Shown one piece after another: positions 1 to 9,550 of a stretch of 64,000 nucleotides of DNA (within the stretch, counting starts at the first letter, position 1; every line of letters begins with the position of its first letter). A model generated the notes under the pieces. The model was given only the letters and a program-made list of their open reading frames with translations, was not told the origin of the DNA and ran no database searches. A program made the position numbers and the translations under genes. This DNA comes from Sulfitobacter albidus (GTDB taxonomy: Bacteria; Pseudomonadota; Alphaproteobacteria; Rhodobacterales; Rhodobacteraceae): contig NZ_CP073581.1 of the NCBI RefSeq assembly GCF_018200035.1, forward strand, positions 616,501 to 680,500, written 5' to 3'.

Positions 1-493
1 AGCCGCCCTTGTAATGGATGTCGTCGGCAAAGCGGTCGACGGTCGAGCACAGCGTGATGATCGCCTTGAGCGCGGGCGGCGCGAGGGCGGCCACCTGAAG
101 CGAATTGAAGCCGCCCCAGCTGATCCCCATCATCCCCGCCGTGCCGCTGCACCAGCCTTGGGCGGTGGCCCATTCGATCACCTCGACCGCGTCCGACAGT
201 TCCTGCGCGGTGTATTCATCCGCCATCAGCCCCTCGCTGTCGCCGTTGCCGCGCATGTCCACGCGCAGACAGGCGTAACCGTGGGCGGCAAAATAGGGAT
301 GCGTGAGCGCATCGCGCGCGGTGGTGCCATCGCGTTTGCGGTAGGGCAGGAATTCGAGGATCAGCGGAACCGGCGCATCTGTTGCCTTTTCGGGACACCA
401 AAGCCGCCCGGAAAGACGCGTGCCGTCGCGCAGGACAATGCCCAGATCGGGGGTTTCGGTCACGGGCGGCAGGTCATTTGGCAGGGATGTCAT
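1..493 (-). CDS. CocE/NonD family hydrolase (N-terminal part, cut by window edge)
   Basis: Only the first 164 residues are in the window; the gene runs off the left edge. The product starts MTSLPNDLPP. Residues about 45-85 carry LEFLPYRKRDGT and CLRVDMRGNGDSEG, typical of the X-prolyl dipeptidyl-peptidase/CocE alpha/beta-hydrolase core. GISWGG near residue 123 is the nucleophile elbow (G-x-S-x-G) that holds the catalytic serine. Family members hydrolyse acyl esters or N-terminal peptides, but the substrate cannot be told from this fragment. No strong ribosome site precedes the ATG at 493. It is divergent from the adhesin gene at 825. The family call is firm; specificity is unknown. Confidence 0.85.
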   Translation of the reverse strand, partial: MTSLPNDLPPVTETPDLGIVLRDGTRLSGRLWCPEKATDAPVPLILEFLPYRKRDGTTARDALTHPYFAAHGYACLRVDMRGNGDSEGLMADEYTAQELSDAVEVIEWATAQGWCSGTAGMMGISWGGFNSLQVAALAPPALKAIITLCSTVDRFADDIHYKGG

Positions 494-824
494 GGCCCAA
501 GGGCACGAATTTGCGCGCGCGGAGTCAATCGCAAAGCTTGATCTGTCAAGCAAGTGATTGGAAAGACAGCAAAGTTTGGGCGGGTTGAAGGGCTACAGGC
601 TGTAACCTTTGTGGTTGTAGTTGTGTCTTTGGGCGCACACAGACCTTGGGAAGGGGGAAACTTTGCCAATAAAGCACTGGATTCTGAGGCGGTTTCCTGC
701 CTACTGTGGCGCAATAACGGTGAAATCATGGCGCGATTAAACGGGCCAGGTAGCAGCAAAACAACAAAATCAGAAACAAGCGACCCGCACCAAGACGGGC
801 GTTTTGAGGTAGAGTGGTAGAACG
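494..824. other. Divergent intergenic region upstream of the adhesin gene
   Basis: About 330 bases lie between the divergent hydrolase and adhesin genes and are more AT-rich than the flanking genes. I see no credible gene. A perfect 11-base palindrome, TACAGGCTGTA, sits at 594-604 and could be an operator. The spacer just before the adhesin is purine- and A-rich. No clear -35/-10 pair could be assigned. Confidence 0.4.
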
Positions 825-3800
825 ATGAAGGCGATTGATTTCGTCGTCCGCGCTGATGCGGGCGGTTTGCAGCGTGGCACGATGCCAGGTGATGCACAAA
901 ACCAGACAATTGTGGCCGGTGCCGGTCAGGAAATCTCCATCAACGCACGGCAGACCGACTTCAAAAGTCAGGTCCGCGAAGGGGATCAGCTGGTCATCAC
1001 GTTGAGCGATGGGCGCACCATCACCATCGACAACTTCTTTAACGAGACCGGCGAGCCGAACCGGCTGTTCATTTCGTCCGAGGGCTATCTCAACGAGGTC
1101 AGCTTTGTCGATAATGGGCAGGGCAACCTGTACGCCCAGTACGGGCCAACGTCCGAATGGGGCAAATGGAGCCCGTCGGATGATCTGATTTTCCTCGGTG
1201 ATCCGCAGGTTGCGGGTGTGCCGCTCAACAGCGATGGCGAAGAAGTGTCGATGCTGGGGGCGGCCCTGCTGGGGGGCACCGGTTTGCTGAGTTCTGGCGC
1301 CGCGGTTGCGGCCGGTGTCGGCGGCGCGGCGGTCATCGCCGGTGCGGCTGGCGGCGGCGGGGGCGGGGGCAGCGATGGCCCTGCGGAGCCGTTCGTGAAT
1401 GACGCCGACGGCTCAAGCCTGATCGGCGGCGACGATGCCGAAGAGCAGCTGACCGTTTCTGGCGGTGGTGAGCCGGGCGACGAAGTTGTCGTGACCGTTG
1501 GTGACAAGCAGATCGAGACGATTGTCGATGACGAGGGCGAATTCGAAGTCGTGTTCGAGGGCGATACCTTCCCCGAGGATGGCGAATATGAGGCGGTGGT
1601 CGTGTTTACCGACCCCGACGGCGGGCAGACAACGCTCGACGGTCCGGATTTTGTGATCGACACGACCGCGCCCGAGATCGTCGTGACCTCCGGCGTGGAA
1701 TCGACGGGCGATTTCTTCAACTCGGTCACCTATGTCGACGGCATCACGCTGACCGGGACCGGTGAGGCAGGCGCGCGTGTGGATGTGACGCTGGGCGAGG
1801 TGACGCAGACCACCACCGTGACCGAAACCGGCACGTGGACGGTCTCGTGGGAGCCGGGCACATTCGAGAGCGGTGAGTTCACCCTTTCGGCCGTGATCGT
1901 GACCACCGACAGCTTCAACAACAGCCGCTCATACACCGAGACCGTTGTGGTCGACACCGTGACAACCGTCACGGTCGATACCGCGACCGTCGGCGGCGAC
2001 GGCGTCATCAACGGGGCCGAGCATGGCGCCGGGGTCACATTCACCGGCACGGCACAGGCCGGATCGTCGGTCGAGGTGACCGTGGGCAGCGTAACCCATA
2101 CGGTGACCGCAACGACCGAAGGCACCTGGACGGCAACCTTTACCAGCACCGAGATCACCACCGGTGAATATCAGGGTCTGGTGTCGGTGCTCGCCACGGA
2201 TGTGCACCAGAACACCGCGACCGCGTCGGGATCCTTTGACGTCGACACCTTCGTGCGTGATTTTGCCATCACCTCCGCCACCGGCGGCGACGATGGTGTC
2301 ATCAATGCCGAGGAAGCGGGCCAGCCGCTGGTTGTGACCGGCACGACCGAACCTGGCTCGACCGTCGTGGTGCAGCTGGGGGAGACGAGCGTGAACGCAA
2401 CCGTCTCTGCCACCGGCAGCTGGACGGCGACCTTTGCCACGGGCTCGATCACATCCGGCACCTACACCACAACCATGACCGCAACGGCCACCGATGCGGC
2501 GGGCAACGTGGATACGGCAAGCACCAGTGTCACCGTCGACACCGAAGCCGGCGTGTTGACGATCGACGCCGATCCGGTCGAGACGGACGATATCGTCAAC
2601 GAGGTCGAAGCCTCGGACGGTGTGGTCCTGACCGGGACCGCGGATGCCGGAGCTAGCGTTGTCGTGAACATGAACGGCGTCAGCACCACAGTGACGGCGA
2701 CAAATGCCGGCACCTGGGAGGCGTTCTTTGCCGCCGGGGACGTCGCACCGGGGGTTTATACCGCCGATATCACCGCCACCACGACAGACGCCTTTGGCAA
2801 CAGCCGTTCGGCCACCGACAGTGTCGAGGTCGACACGCGCGTCGATAACCTTGCCCTCGATACCGACAACGCGGGCGATGACATCGTCAGCGGGGCGGAG
2901 CAGGCGGCGGGCTTTGCCGTGACGGGCACGACCGAAGTGGGCACGACCGCTCTTGAGGTGACAGTCGGCAACCAGACCGTGAACGCCAGCGTGGACGCAC
3001 AGGGCAACTGGACCGCGAACTTTGGTGCGGGCGCCGTGGATGCGGGAACCTACAATACCGGCATCACCGTCACCGCGACAGACCGGGCGGGCAACGTCAA
3101 GACCGTGACCGGCAGCATCGACGTCGACACCGAGGTCGTCCCCTTTGCCCTAACCTCGAACTCGGCCGGGGCCGATCAGGTGGTCAACGCCGCCGAAGCG
3201 GGCGCGGGCATTGATCTGGGTGGCGTGGTCGAGGCGGGATCGAGCGTGCGTGTCACGTTTGACGGCACCGCCTACGACGCCAGCGTGGATGCGGCGGGCA
3301 ACTGGTCGCTGACCGTGCCGGCGGCAGATGTGCGCAGCGGCTCTTACGCGGCCAACATCACCGTGGAGGCGACCGACCATGTCGGCAACACCGCCGTGAT
3401 CGAGGACACGCTGTCGATCGATACCGAAGCGCCCGATGGCCCTGTCATCGCGTCCTTCACCCGCGCGGGCGACGGCATCCGCGGCATCTCGATCGAGACG
3501 GAGATGGTCAACGGTGCGCCGACCGAGGATGTGCAAAGCGTTGTGCAGGTCAACACCGACGGCACGATCACCGATGTTGCGGGTCAGCAGGGCTTCAACA
3601 GCTTCCGCGGCGAGACCGAGTTCGCGTTCAACGACAACGTGCCGAACGGCGCGCAGCTGATCGTGAATGCGACGGATGCGGCGGGCAACACGTCGGGCAC
3701 GTATCTGGTGCTGGACGACGAATCCGCCACCAACGCGGTTGACCTGAGCAATCTGGCGCTGGGTGAATACCAGATCGAGAACCTCGATCTCGACTTTGCC

Positions 3801-4016
3801 GAAGCCGCAAGTGTTGTCATCGACGAGGCGAGCCTGCTGGCCCTGTCGACCGAGAGCAACACGCTGACCATCCACGGCTCTGCCGAGGACCAGGTGCAGA
3901 TCGTGGGCGGTGCGCTGACCGGGACGCAGGACGTCGATGGCCAAAGCTACAACGTCTACAGCGTCGGCAGCGAAGGCACCTTGCTCATCGATCCGGAAAT
4001 TCCCGTCACCATCTGA
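825..4016 (+). CDS. BapA-prefix, Ig-like repeat adhesin, type I secretion substrate
   Basis: A 1063-residue surface protein, probably a biofilm or attachment adhesin. Residues 1-125 match the BapA/LapF-type prefix domain (starts MKAIDFVVRADAGG). A Gly/Ala-rich hydrophobic stretch follows at about 143-180, ending in a run of glycines. Seven bacterial Ig-like repeats of about 97 residues then follow. Most contain TGT..AGS near the start, GTW or GNW in the middle and TD..GN before a closing VDT. The last 150 residues diverge and probably carry the C-terminal type I secretion signal. There is no Sec signal peptide, no RTX nonapeptide and no cysteine that I can see, all usual for this class. The three genes downstream encode a complete type I exporter, which makes this its likely substrate. 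The ligand is unknown. Confidence 0.85.
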   Translation: MKAIDFVVRADAGGLQRGTMPGDAQNQTIVAGAGQEISINARQTDFKSQVREGDQLVITLSDGRTITIDNFFNETGEPNRLFISSEGYLNEVSFVDNGQGNLYAQYGPTSEWGKWSPSDDLIFLGDPQVAGVPLNSDGEEVSMLGAALLGGTGLLSSGAAVAAGVGGAAVIAGAAGGGGGGGSDGPAEPFVNDADGSSLIGGDDAEEQLTVSGGGEPGDEVVVTVGDKQIETIVDDEGEFEVVFEGDTFPEDGEYEAVVVFTDPDGGQTTLDGPDFVIDTTAPEIVVTSGVESTGDFFNSVTYVDGITLTGTGEAGARVDVTLGEVTQTTTVTETGTWTVSWEPGTFESGEFTLSAVIVTTDSFNNSRSYTETVVVDTVTTVTVDTATVGGDGVINGAEHGAGVTFTGTAQAGSSVEVTVGSVTHTVTATTEGTWTATFTSTEITTGEYQGLVSVLATDVHQNTATASGSFDVDTFVRDFAITSATGGDDGVINAEEAGQPLVVTGTTEPGSTVVVQLGETSVNATVSATGSWTATFATGSITSGTYTTTMTATATDAAGNVDTASTSVTVDTEAGVLTIDADPVETDDIVNEVEASDGVVLTGTADAGASVVVNMNGVSTTVTATNAGTWEAFFAAGDVAPGVYTADITATTTDAFGNSRSATDSVEVDTRVDNLALDTDNAGDDIVSGAEQAAGFAVTGTTEVGTTALEVTVGNQTVNASVDAQGNWTANFGAGAVDAGTYNTGITVTATDRAGNVKTVTGSIDVDTEVVPFALTSNSAGADQVVNAAEAGAGIDLGGVVEAGSSVRVTFDGTAYDASVDAAGNWSLTVPAADVRSGSYAANITVEATDHVGNTAVIEDTLSIDTEAPDGPVIASFTRAGDGIRGISIETEMVNGAPTEDVQSVVQVNTDGTITDVAGQQGFNSFRGETEFAFNDNVPNGAQLIVNATDAAGNTSGTYLVLDDESATNAVDLSNLALGEYQIENLDLDFAEAASVVIDEASLLALSTESNTLTIHGSAEDQVQIVGGALTGTQDVDGQSYNVYSVGSEGTLLIDPEIPVTI

Positions 4017-4022
4017 TGGGTC

Positions 4023-4044
4023 GGGCCGGGGTGATCCCCGGCCC
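4023..4044 (+). terminator. Hairpin after the adhesin gene
   Basis: A perfect 9-base stem GGGCCGGGG / CCCCGGCCC with loop TGAT, seven bases after the adhesin stop. There is no T-run, so it may be a weak terminator or an mRNA-stabilising hairpin that lowers expression of the secretion genes relative to the adhesin. Confidence 0.55.
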
Positions 4045-4148
4045 GCATCACTTTCGGGCATGCGGCGGGGCTAAATCATCGCCGCAGCCCAGACAATAAA
4101 AAATATAATAAAAACATATCAGTGCAGGCACCTACAAAAGGGCGGGAT

Positions 4149-5471
4149 ATGGGGCAGTGTAGTACAAGGACAGCAGGGGTGTGCGCGATGGCGCTGGCCC
4201 TGGCGGGATGTTTGTCGGATGTCGGCGGACAGGACAGACCCGAGGAAAGCGTCGCCATGCTGGCCACGCCGGATCCGACGTCGACCGCAAAACCAACCCA
4301 TTCCGAAAAGATCAACGCGCAGAGCGCGATCATCCAGGGGCTTCTGGCGCGCCGCTCAGTCCTGCCGGCGTCCAGCCCCTACGCGTCTGTCGCTACATCC
4401 GTTCTGGCCGCCAATTCGCGCAGCGCCGAAAGTGAGCTGCGCGCGGCCCAGCTGCGCGCCCGCGCGGCATCGAAAAACTGGCTGCCCAGCATCGGGCCGC
4501 AGATCAGCCTGACCTCGCTCGGCTCAGTGGTGGCCAATCTGGTGGTCGAGCAGGTGATTTACGACAACGGCCGCAAGAAGGGCGAGCGCGAATTCGCCGT
4601 GGCGGACGTCGAGGTGGCCGCGACGGCGCTGGCCGCCGATACCAACGAAAGGGTCGCCACGGCGCTCGATCTGTATATCACCGCCGCGCAGGCGCGTGAG
4701 ACGCAAGCGCTCAAGCAGCTGAATTTCAAGGATATCTCACACTTCGAATGGGTGATGCAGCAGCGCGTGCAGGGCGGTGTCTCGGACGCGTCCGATCTGA
4801 ACGTCTTGCGCCAGAAGCTGGGTGAGATCGGCGCCGACCGTGCCGCCGCCGCCGAAGCGGCCAGCACCGCGATTGCCGAGCTGAATGCCATGTCGATCCA
4901 GGATCTGAGCGGCCTGCGCGGCGCGCCGCAATTGCCCGTCAGCGCCACGGCGGCGCGACCGCTGAGCGTGACGCTGTCGGAAGCCGAAAAGATTCGCGCC
5001 ATCGCCGCCGCCGAGGTGGACCGCGCGAGCCAGCTGCCCGGCCTGACGGCGGGCGGCACCGTGGGCGAGAATTCAACCTTCGGGCTCAAACTCGCGTCAG
5101 AGACCTTGCTGGGGTTGGGCACCGGGGACCGGCTGAAGGCCATCGAGGCCACCAAACAGGCCGCGGGCCGTGCCGTGGCGCAGGCCACCGAGGACGCCAA
5201 CCGCGAGCTGCGCCGCCTTGAGGGGCAGATCGCTGCCAAGGAACGTCAGGCCGCCGAGGCCGCCGTGCTGAGCGCGCAGGCCAAGCGCAACCTCGATCTG
5301 TTTCAGGCGCAATACGACGCGGGCCAGCGTCAGGTGATCGACGTGGTCGGCGTCTACGAGACCTTTGCCCGCCAGCAGGAAGCACAGATTACCCTCAAAT
5401 ACGACGCCCTGCGCCTGCGCGTGGAGATGGCCGAACTGCTTGGCGTGCTGGCGAATGGATCCGAGATATGA
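4149..5471 (+). CDS. TolC-family outer-membrane lipoprotein of a type I secretion system
   Basis: A 440-residue outer-membrane channel subunit for export of the adjacent adhesin. The N-terminus has a lipoprotein signal: a short start MGQCSTRTAG, a hydrophobic core and the lipobox ALAGC. The rest is the Ala/Gln/Glu-rich helical pattern of TolC proteins, with the paired repeats ANSRSAESELRAAQ and DLFQAQYDAGQRQ. I chose ATG 4149 because AGGGCGGG lies five bases upstream; a GTG at 4122 is in frame but puts charged residues ahead of the signal. The stop overlaps the next ATG as ATGA, so the two are translationally coupled. AT-rich DNA at 4091-4120 could hold a separate promoter. Confidence 0.85.
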   Translation: MGQCSTRTAGVCAMALALAGCLSDVGGQDRPEESVAMLATPDPTSTAKPTHSEKINAQSAIIQGLLARRSVLPASSPYASVATSVLAANSRSAESELRAAQLRARAASKNWLPSIGPQISLTSLGSVVANLVVEQVIYDNGRKKGEREFAVADVEVAATALAADTNERVATALDLYITAAQARETQALKQLNFKDISHFEWVMQQRVQGGVSDASDLNVLRQKLGEIGADRAAAAEAASTAIAELNAMSIQDLSGLRGAPQLPVSATAARPLSVTLSEAEKIRAIAAAEVDRASQLPGLTAGGTVGENSTFGLKLASETLLGLGTGDRLKAIEATKQAAGRAVAQATEDANRELRRLEGQIAAKERQAAEAAVLSAQAKRNLDLFQAQYDAGQRQVIDVVGVYETFARQQEAQITLKYDALRLRVEMAELLGVLANGSEI

Positions 5472-7681
5472 GCAAGCCCTTCACCCTCACAATCGTCAAC
5501 GGCGGCAAGGGCCGACTGGAAGCCGCAACCCCGGCGCCCGCGACGCCAAAGCCCGCCTCTCACGAAGAGCGCCTGCGCGGTCGTGCGGGGCTGCTGGCGA
5601 CCTACGCGCATGTGCTGGGGCGCGATGTCTCGCAATCCGATCTGACCGAGGCGCTGACGCGCCGACTGGCGCCCGACGCCACGCAACAGGACGAGGCGCG
5701 CGCCTTTGCCACGCTGCTGCGACGCGCGGGGCTGAACGCGGAAATGAGCCAGGTCGACGGGGTCGAGCACGCGCCGTTCCCGGCGCTGGCGTTCATGACG
5801 TCGGGCCAGGTTTTGCTGGTAATGGGGCGCGATGGCGCGGATGTGGTGATCTACGACCGCACGTGTCCAGACAATCGCGCGACCGTGCCTGCGGCTGATT
5901 TTGTGCCGTTCTTCGCCGGGCTGGTGCTGACGGCGGCCATGCCCATCGAAACCGTGGCCGAGGTGCACAAGACCGCCGAGAAGCCCAAACACTGGTTCTG
6001 GGGCCAGTTCGGCCGTTTCCGTCGGCAACTGGGCGAAGTCGCGTTGGGATCGTTCGTGGCGAACCTGCTGGCGGTGTCGGTGGCGCTGTTTTCCTTGCAG
6101 GTCTACGACCGCGTGATCCCGCACCAGTCGGAAGCGACATTGTGGGTGCTGGCCGCGGGCGCGGGGCTTGCGCTGCTGCTGGAAGGTTTCATCAAGGTGG
6201 CGCGGGCGCAGCTGATGGACGGGGCAGGCCGGCAGATCGAGCTGGGCGTGCTGAGCCTGCTAATGGCGCGCGTTCTGGGCATGCGCAGCGACACGCGCAC
6301 GCAAACGCCGTCGGATCAATTCTCGGCGATGCGCGAATTCTCGTCGGTGCGCGAGTTCTTTACCGCTTCGACCATCGGCACGATTGCCGACATTCCGTTC
6401 ATCTTTGTGTTTCTTGCCCTCGTTGCGTCGATTGCGGGCAATGTGGTGTGGGTGCTGGTTGTGGGCGCGATCCTGATGGTGGTGCCGGGGTTCTTCCTGC
6501 AACGCCGCATGATCCGCCTGACACAGGAGACGCAGGGCGCCAACGCCAAATCCTCGCGCCTGCTGCACGAGGCGATTTTCGAGCTGGATACCGTCAAGAC
6601 GCAGCGCGGCGAAGAGCGCGTGCAGCGGCTGTGGTCCGAACTGACAACCTTGTCGGCTGTGAAATCGAGCGAGCAGCGCAAGATCGCGTCGATCCTCACT
6701 TTCTGGAGCCAGGGCATCCAGCAGGCGACCTATGTAGGCGCGGTCATCATGGGCACCTATCTGGTGTTCGCGGGGCAGTTCACCGTGGGCTCGATCATCG
6801 CCGTGGGCATCCTGACCTCGCGCACGCTGGCGCCGCTGACGCAGCTGGCGGGCACCATGGCGCGCTGGGGCAATGTGAAATCCGCGCTAGACGGGTTGGA
6901 GCATGTGGCCGGGGCCGCGCAGGACGCCGAAGAGGACCGCACCTATCTGCGCCGCGACGCGCTGGAGGGTCGGTTTGAACTGCGCGATGTGACGTTCCGC
7001 TACGACGATGAGAGCGCGCCGGTGCTGGAGCTGTCGGGGCTGGAGATCCTGCCCGGTCAGCGGCTGGCGGTGCTGGGGGCCAATGGCTCGGGCAAATCCT
7101 CGCTGCTGAAAATCCTCAGTGGCCTCTATGCGCCCACAACGGGGCGGATTGCGATTGACGGGACCGAGATGGGCCAGATTGCGCCGCGCGATCTGCGCCG
7201 GCTGGTGGGCTATCTGGGGCAGGACGTGCGGCTTTTTACCGGCACCCTGCGCGAGAACCTGAACCTGACGCTGCTGGAGCGTGATGACGCGCGGCTGATG
7301 GATGCGCTGGATTTTGCGGGTCTGGGCGATTTTGTGCGTCGGCACCCCAAGGGGCTGGACCTCGAGATCCTCGACGCGGGCGCCGGGCTGTCGATCGGGC
7401 AGCGCCAGTCGATCGGCTGGGCGCGGATGTGGTTGCAGGACCCCAAGGTGTGTCTGCTGGATGAGCCGACGGCGGCGCTGGATCAAAAGCTGGAAACCGC
7501 GCTGGTGGCGCGGCTGGAGACATGGATGGCGGGCCGCACGGCGGTGATCGCCACGCACCGCGCGCCCATTCTGGCGCTCACGACCCGGACGCTGGTGCTG
7601 GCCGATGGCCGCCTGCGCGTTGACGGGCCGCGCGACGAAGTCTTGGCGCATCTGAGCGCCGTGAAGGAAGGTGCCGCATGA
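5468..7681 (+). CDS. Type I secretion ABC permease/ATPase (LapB-like)
   Basis: A 737-residue inner-membrane ABC exporter. Residues about 37-155 form a C39-like domain without the catalytic cysteine, so it should bind rather than cleave the substrate. The substrate has no double-glycine leader, which fits. Transmembrane segments occupy about 180-480. The nucleotide-binding domain has Walker A GANGSGKS near 537, signature LSIGQRQ near 641, Walker B LLDEP near 664 and the switch histidine in ATHRAP near 695. It overlaps both neighbours by ATGA. Together with the TolC-like and HlyD-like genes it completes a dedicated exporter for the adhesin. Confidence 0.92.
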   Translation: MSKPFTLTIVNGGKGRLEAATPAPATPKPASHEERLRGRAGLLATYAHVLGRDVSQSDLTEALTRRLAPDATQQDEARAFATLLRRAGLNAEMSQVDGVEHAPFPALAFMTSGQVLLVMGRDGADVVIYDRTCPDNRATVPAADFVPFFAGLVLTAAMPIETVAEVHKTAEKPKHWFWGQFGRFRRQLGEVALGSFVANLLAVSVALFSLQVYDRVIPHQSEATLWVLAAGAGLALLLEGFIKVARAQLMDGAGRQIELGVLSLLMARVLGMRSDTRTQTPSDQFSAMREFSSVREFFTASTIGTIADIPFIFVFLALVASIAGNVVWVLVVGAILMVVPGFFLQRRMIRLTQETQGANAKSSRLLHEAIFELDTVKTQRGEERVQRLWSELTTLSAVKSSEQRKIASILTFWSQGIQQATYVGAVIMGTYLVFAGQFTVGSIIAVGILTSRTLAPLTQLAGTMARWGNVKSALDGLEHVAGAAQDAEEDRTYLRRDALEGRFELRDVTFRYDDESAPVLELSGLEILPGQRLAVLGANGSGKSSLLKILSGLYAPTTGRIAIDGTEMGQIAPRDLRRLVGYLGQDVRLFTGTLRENLNLTLLERDDARLMDALDFAGLGDFVRRHPKGLDLEILDAGAGLSIGQRQSIGWARMWLQDPKVCLLDEPTAALDQKLETALVARLETWMAGRTAVIATHRAPILALTTRTLVLADGRLRVDGPRDEVLAHLSAVKEGAA

Positions 7682-8856
7682 CCGACGGATTTGACACGCA
7701 GATGAGCCGCCAGATGCGCGGGCCGTCCTATGTGGTGTGGCTGAGCGCCGGGGCGGTGCTGGTCGCGGTCCTTTGGGCCGCCGTGGCTTGGGTGGATGAG
7801 ATCGTGCGCGCCGAAGGCTCGATGATCTCAAGCTCGCGGCCGCAGATCATCCAGAACCTCGAAGGCGGTATCCTGGCCGAGCTTGCGGTGGGCGAGGGCG
7901 ATATCGTGAGCCGGGGCGCCACGCTGGCGCGGCTGCATTCCACCGGGTTTCAATCGGCGGTGGACGATTTGCGCGATCAGATCAGCGCGTTCGAGATCCG
8001 CCGCCTGCGGCTGGAGGCGGAGATGGAGGGCGACGCGGATTTTGACGTGCCGGATCAATGGGCGCGGCGCACGCCGGATATCGTCGCCTCGGAATCCGCG
8101 CTGCTGGCGGCGCGGCAGACTGATTTCCGCGCCTCCGTCGACGGCGCCAAGCAGGTGCTGGTACAGGCCACGCGCGAGCGTGATCTGATGGACAACCTGC
8201 TGGAGAACAAGATCGTCTCGCTGATCGAGGCCACGCGGGCGCGCAAGGCCTATGCGGATGCCAAGATCCGCTATGACGAGGTGGTGACCAAGACCGAGCT
8301 GGAGCGGGCGCAGGAGTATTCGGATGTTCTCAAGGAGTTGAGCACGCTGCGCCAGAACCTGCGCGCCTCGACCGACCAGCTGGAGCGTACGACGCTGAAA
8401 AGCCCGATGCGCGGGATCGTGAATAACCTTGCGGTGACGACCATCGGCGGCGTGGTGCGTCCGGGCGAGGAGATCTTGCAGATCATCCCGTTGGACGAGG
8501 AATTGTTCGTGGAAGCGCGGGTGCGCCCCGAGGATATCGCGGGCGTGCGGCGCGGGCAGGCGGCGACGGTGAAGCTGTCGGCCTATGACTACACGATCTA
8601 CGGCACGCTCAAGGGCGAGGTCACATTGATCTCGGCCGATACGTTCAAGGACGAGCGCGCGCGCGATCCCGACGGTGATCCGCATTACAAGGTGACGCTG
8701 GCGGTGGATACCTCCGCTCTGACACCGCGTCAGGAATCGCTGGAGCTGCGCCCCGGCATGCAGGCGAGCGTGGAGCTGCACACCGGATCAAAGACGATTT
8801 TGCAGTACCTGCTGAAGCCGCTCTATAAATCCAAGGAAGCGTTCCGCGAGCCCTAG
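7678..8856 (+). CDS. HlyD-family type I secretion periplasmic adaptor
   Basis: A 392-residue membrane-fusion protein that bridges the ABC permease and the TolC-like channel. One transmembrane helix lies at about 20-42. A lipoyl/barrel-sandwich half follows (QIIQNLEGGILAELAVGEGD), then a long coiled-coil hairpin at about 95-230, the second lipoyl half (LKSPMRGIVNNLAV) and a beta-barrel ending in the usual LRPGMQASVEL motif. The start overlaps the ABC gene stop (ATGA). Length and layout are normal for LapC/HlyD adaptors. Confidence 0.92.
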   Translation: MTDGFDTQMSRQMRGPSYVVWLSAGAVLVAVLWAAVAWVDEIVRAEGSMISSSRPQIIQNLEGGILAELAVGEGDIVSRGATLARLHSTGFQSAVDDLRDQISAFEIRRLRLEAEMEGDADFDVPDQWARRTPDIVASESALLAARQTDFRASVDGAKQVLVQATRERDLMDNLLENKIVSLIEATRARKAYADAKIRYDEVVTKTELERAQEYSDVLKELSTLRQNLRASTDQLERTTLKSPMRGIVNNLAVTTIGGVVRPGEEILQIIPLDEELFVEARVRPEDIAGVRRGQAATVKLSAYDYTIYGTLKGEVTLISADTFKDERARDPDGDPHYKVTLAVDTSALTPRQESLELRPGMQASVELHTGSKTILQYLLKPLYKSKEAFREP

Positions 8857-9106
8857 GGCCGCCCGGCGGTCTGGTCCGCCTTTGGCGAACGACGCCCGCC
8901 CGCCGACCCGACAGGGGCGCTGCGGGGCTCACCCGATCGCAGATCCGCAGCCGCCGTTGCGCGGGCCCTGCCTGTCAGATCCGCGCGTCCGTTCAAGCAA
9001 AATAGCCGTCTCCCCGCAAAGGCGGGGCCCCTCGGCGATTTGGCTTGAGCGGCCTTCTGCGGCTCTGCCCGTTCGGGGCCACGCAAGGGCGGCTCCGGAT
9101 CGCAGA

Positions 9107-9550
9107 TCAGTCGGCAGTATCGAGCCAGAGCGTCACGGGGCCGTCGTTGATGAGCGTCACGGCCATGTCGGCGCCGAATTGGCCGGTTTGGGTGGGGATG
9201 TTCAGATCGCGCAGGGCATGCGCGAACTGGAGATAGAGCGTTTCGGCCACGTCGGGTTTGGCCGCGCCTGAAAAGCCGGGGCGGTTGCCGCGCGACGTGT
9301 CCGCGGCCAGGGTGAATTGGCTGACCACGAGGGCGCTGCCACCCGTTTGGGTCAGGCTGAGGTTCATCTTGCCCGCGTCGTCCTTGAAGAGGCGCAGTTT
9401 CGAGATCTTGAGCGCGAGGGCGCGGACGGTATCGAAGTCGTCTTCCGGCATGGCGCAGACAAGGATCAGGAGGCCCGGGCCGATCTGGCCGATGGTTTGG
9501 CCGTCTACGGTTACCGAGGCGTGGGTGACGCGTTGCAGGAGCGCTCTCAT
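9107..9550 (-). CDS. dtd: D-aminoacyl-tRNA deacylase
   Basis: A 147-residue cytosolic enzyme that removes D-amino acids wrongly attached to tRNA. Both diagnostic active-site motifs are present: SQFTLAADT at 77-85 and NDGPVT at 135-140, the latter matching the family NxGPVT. The start [13 protein letters not shown] is typical. Its ATG overlaps the stop of the upstream nitroreductase by 4 bases, so it is the last gene of a minus-strand run. The 250 bases downstream, to the HlyD gene, are GC-rich with no gene that I can support. Confidence 0.95.
   Translation of the reverse strand: MRALLQRVTHASVTVDGQTIGQIGPGLLILVCAMPEDDFDTVRALALKISKLRLFKDDAGKMNLSLTQTGGSALVVSQFTLAADTSRGNRPGFSGAAKPDVAETLYLQFAHALRDLNIPTQTGQFGADMAVTLINDGPVTLWLDTAD

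Noticed and set aside
1085-1729. Long open reading on the minus strand inside the adhesin gene (and similar ones at 1730-3007)
   Set aside because: Low-complexity Ser/Thr/Pro shadow of the repetitive GC-rich adhesin; no ribosome site or known domain.
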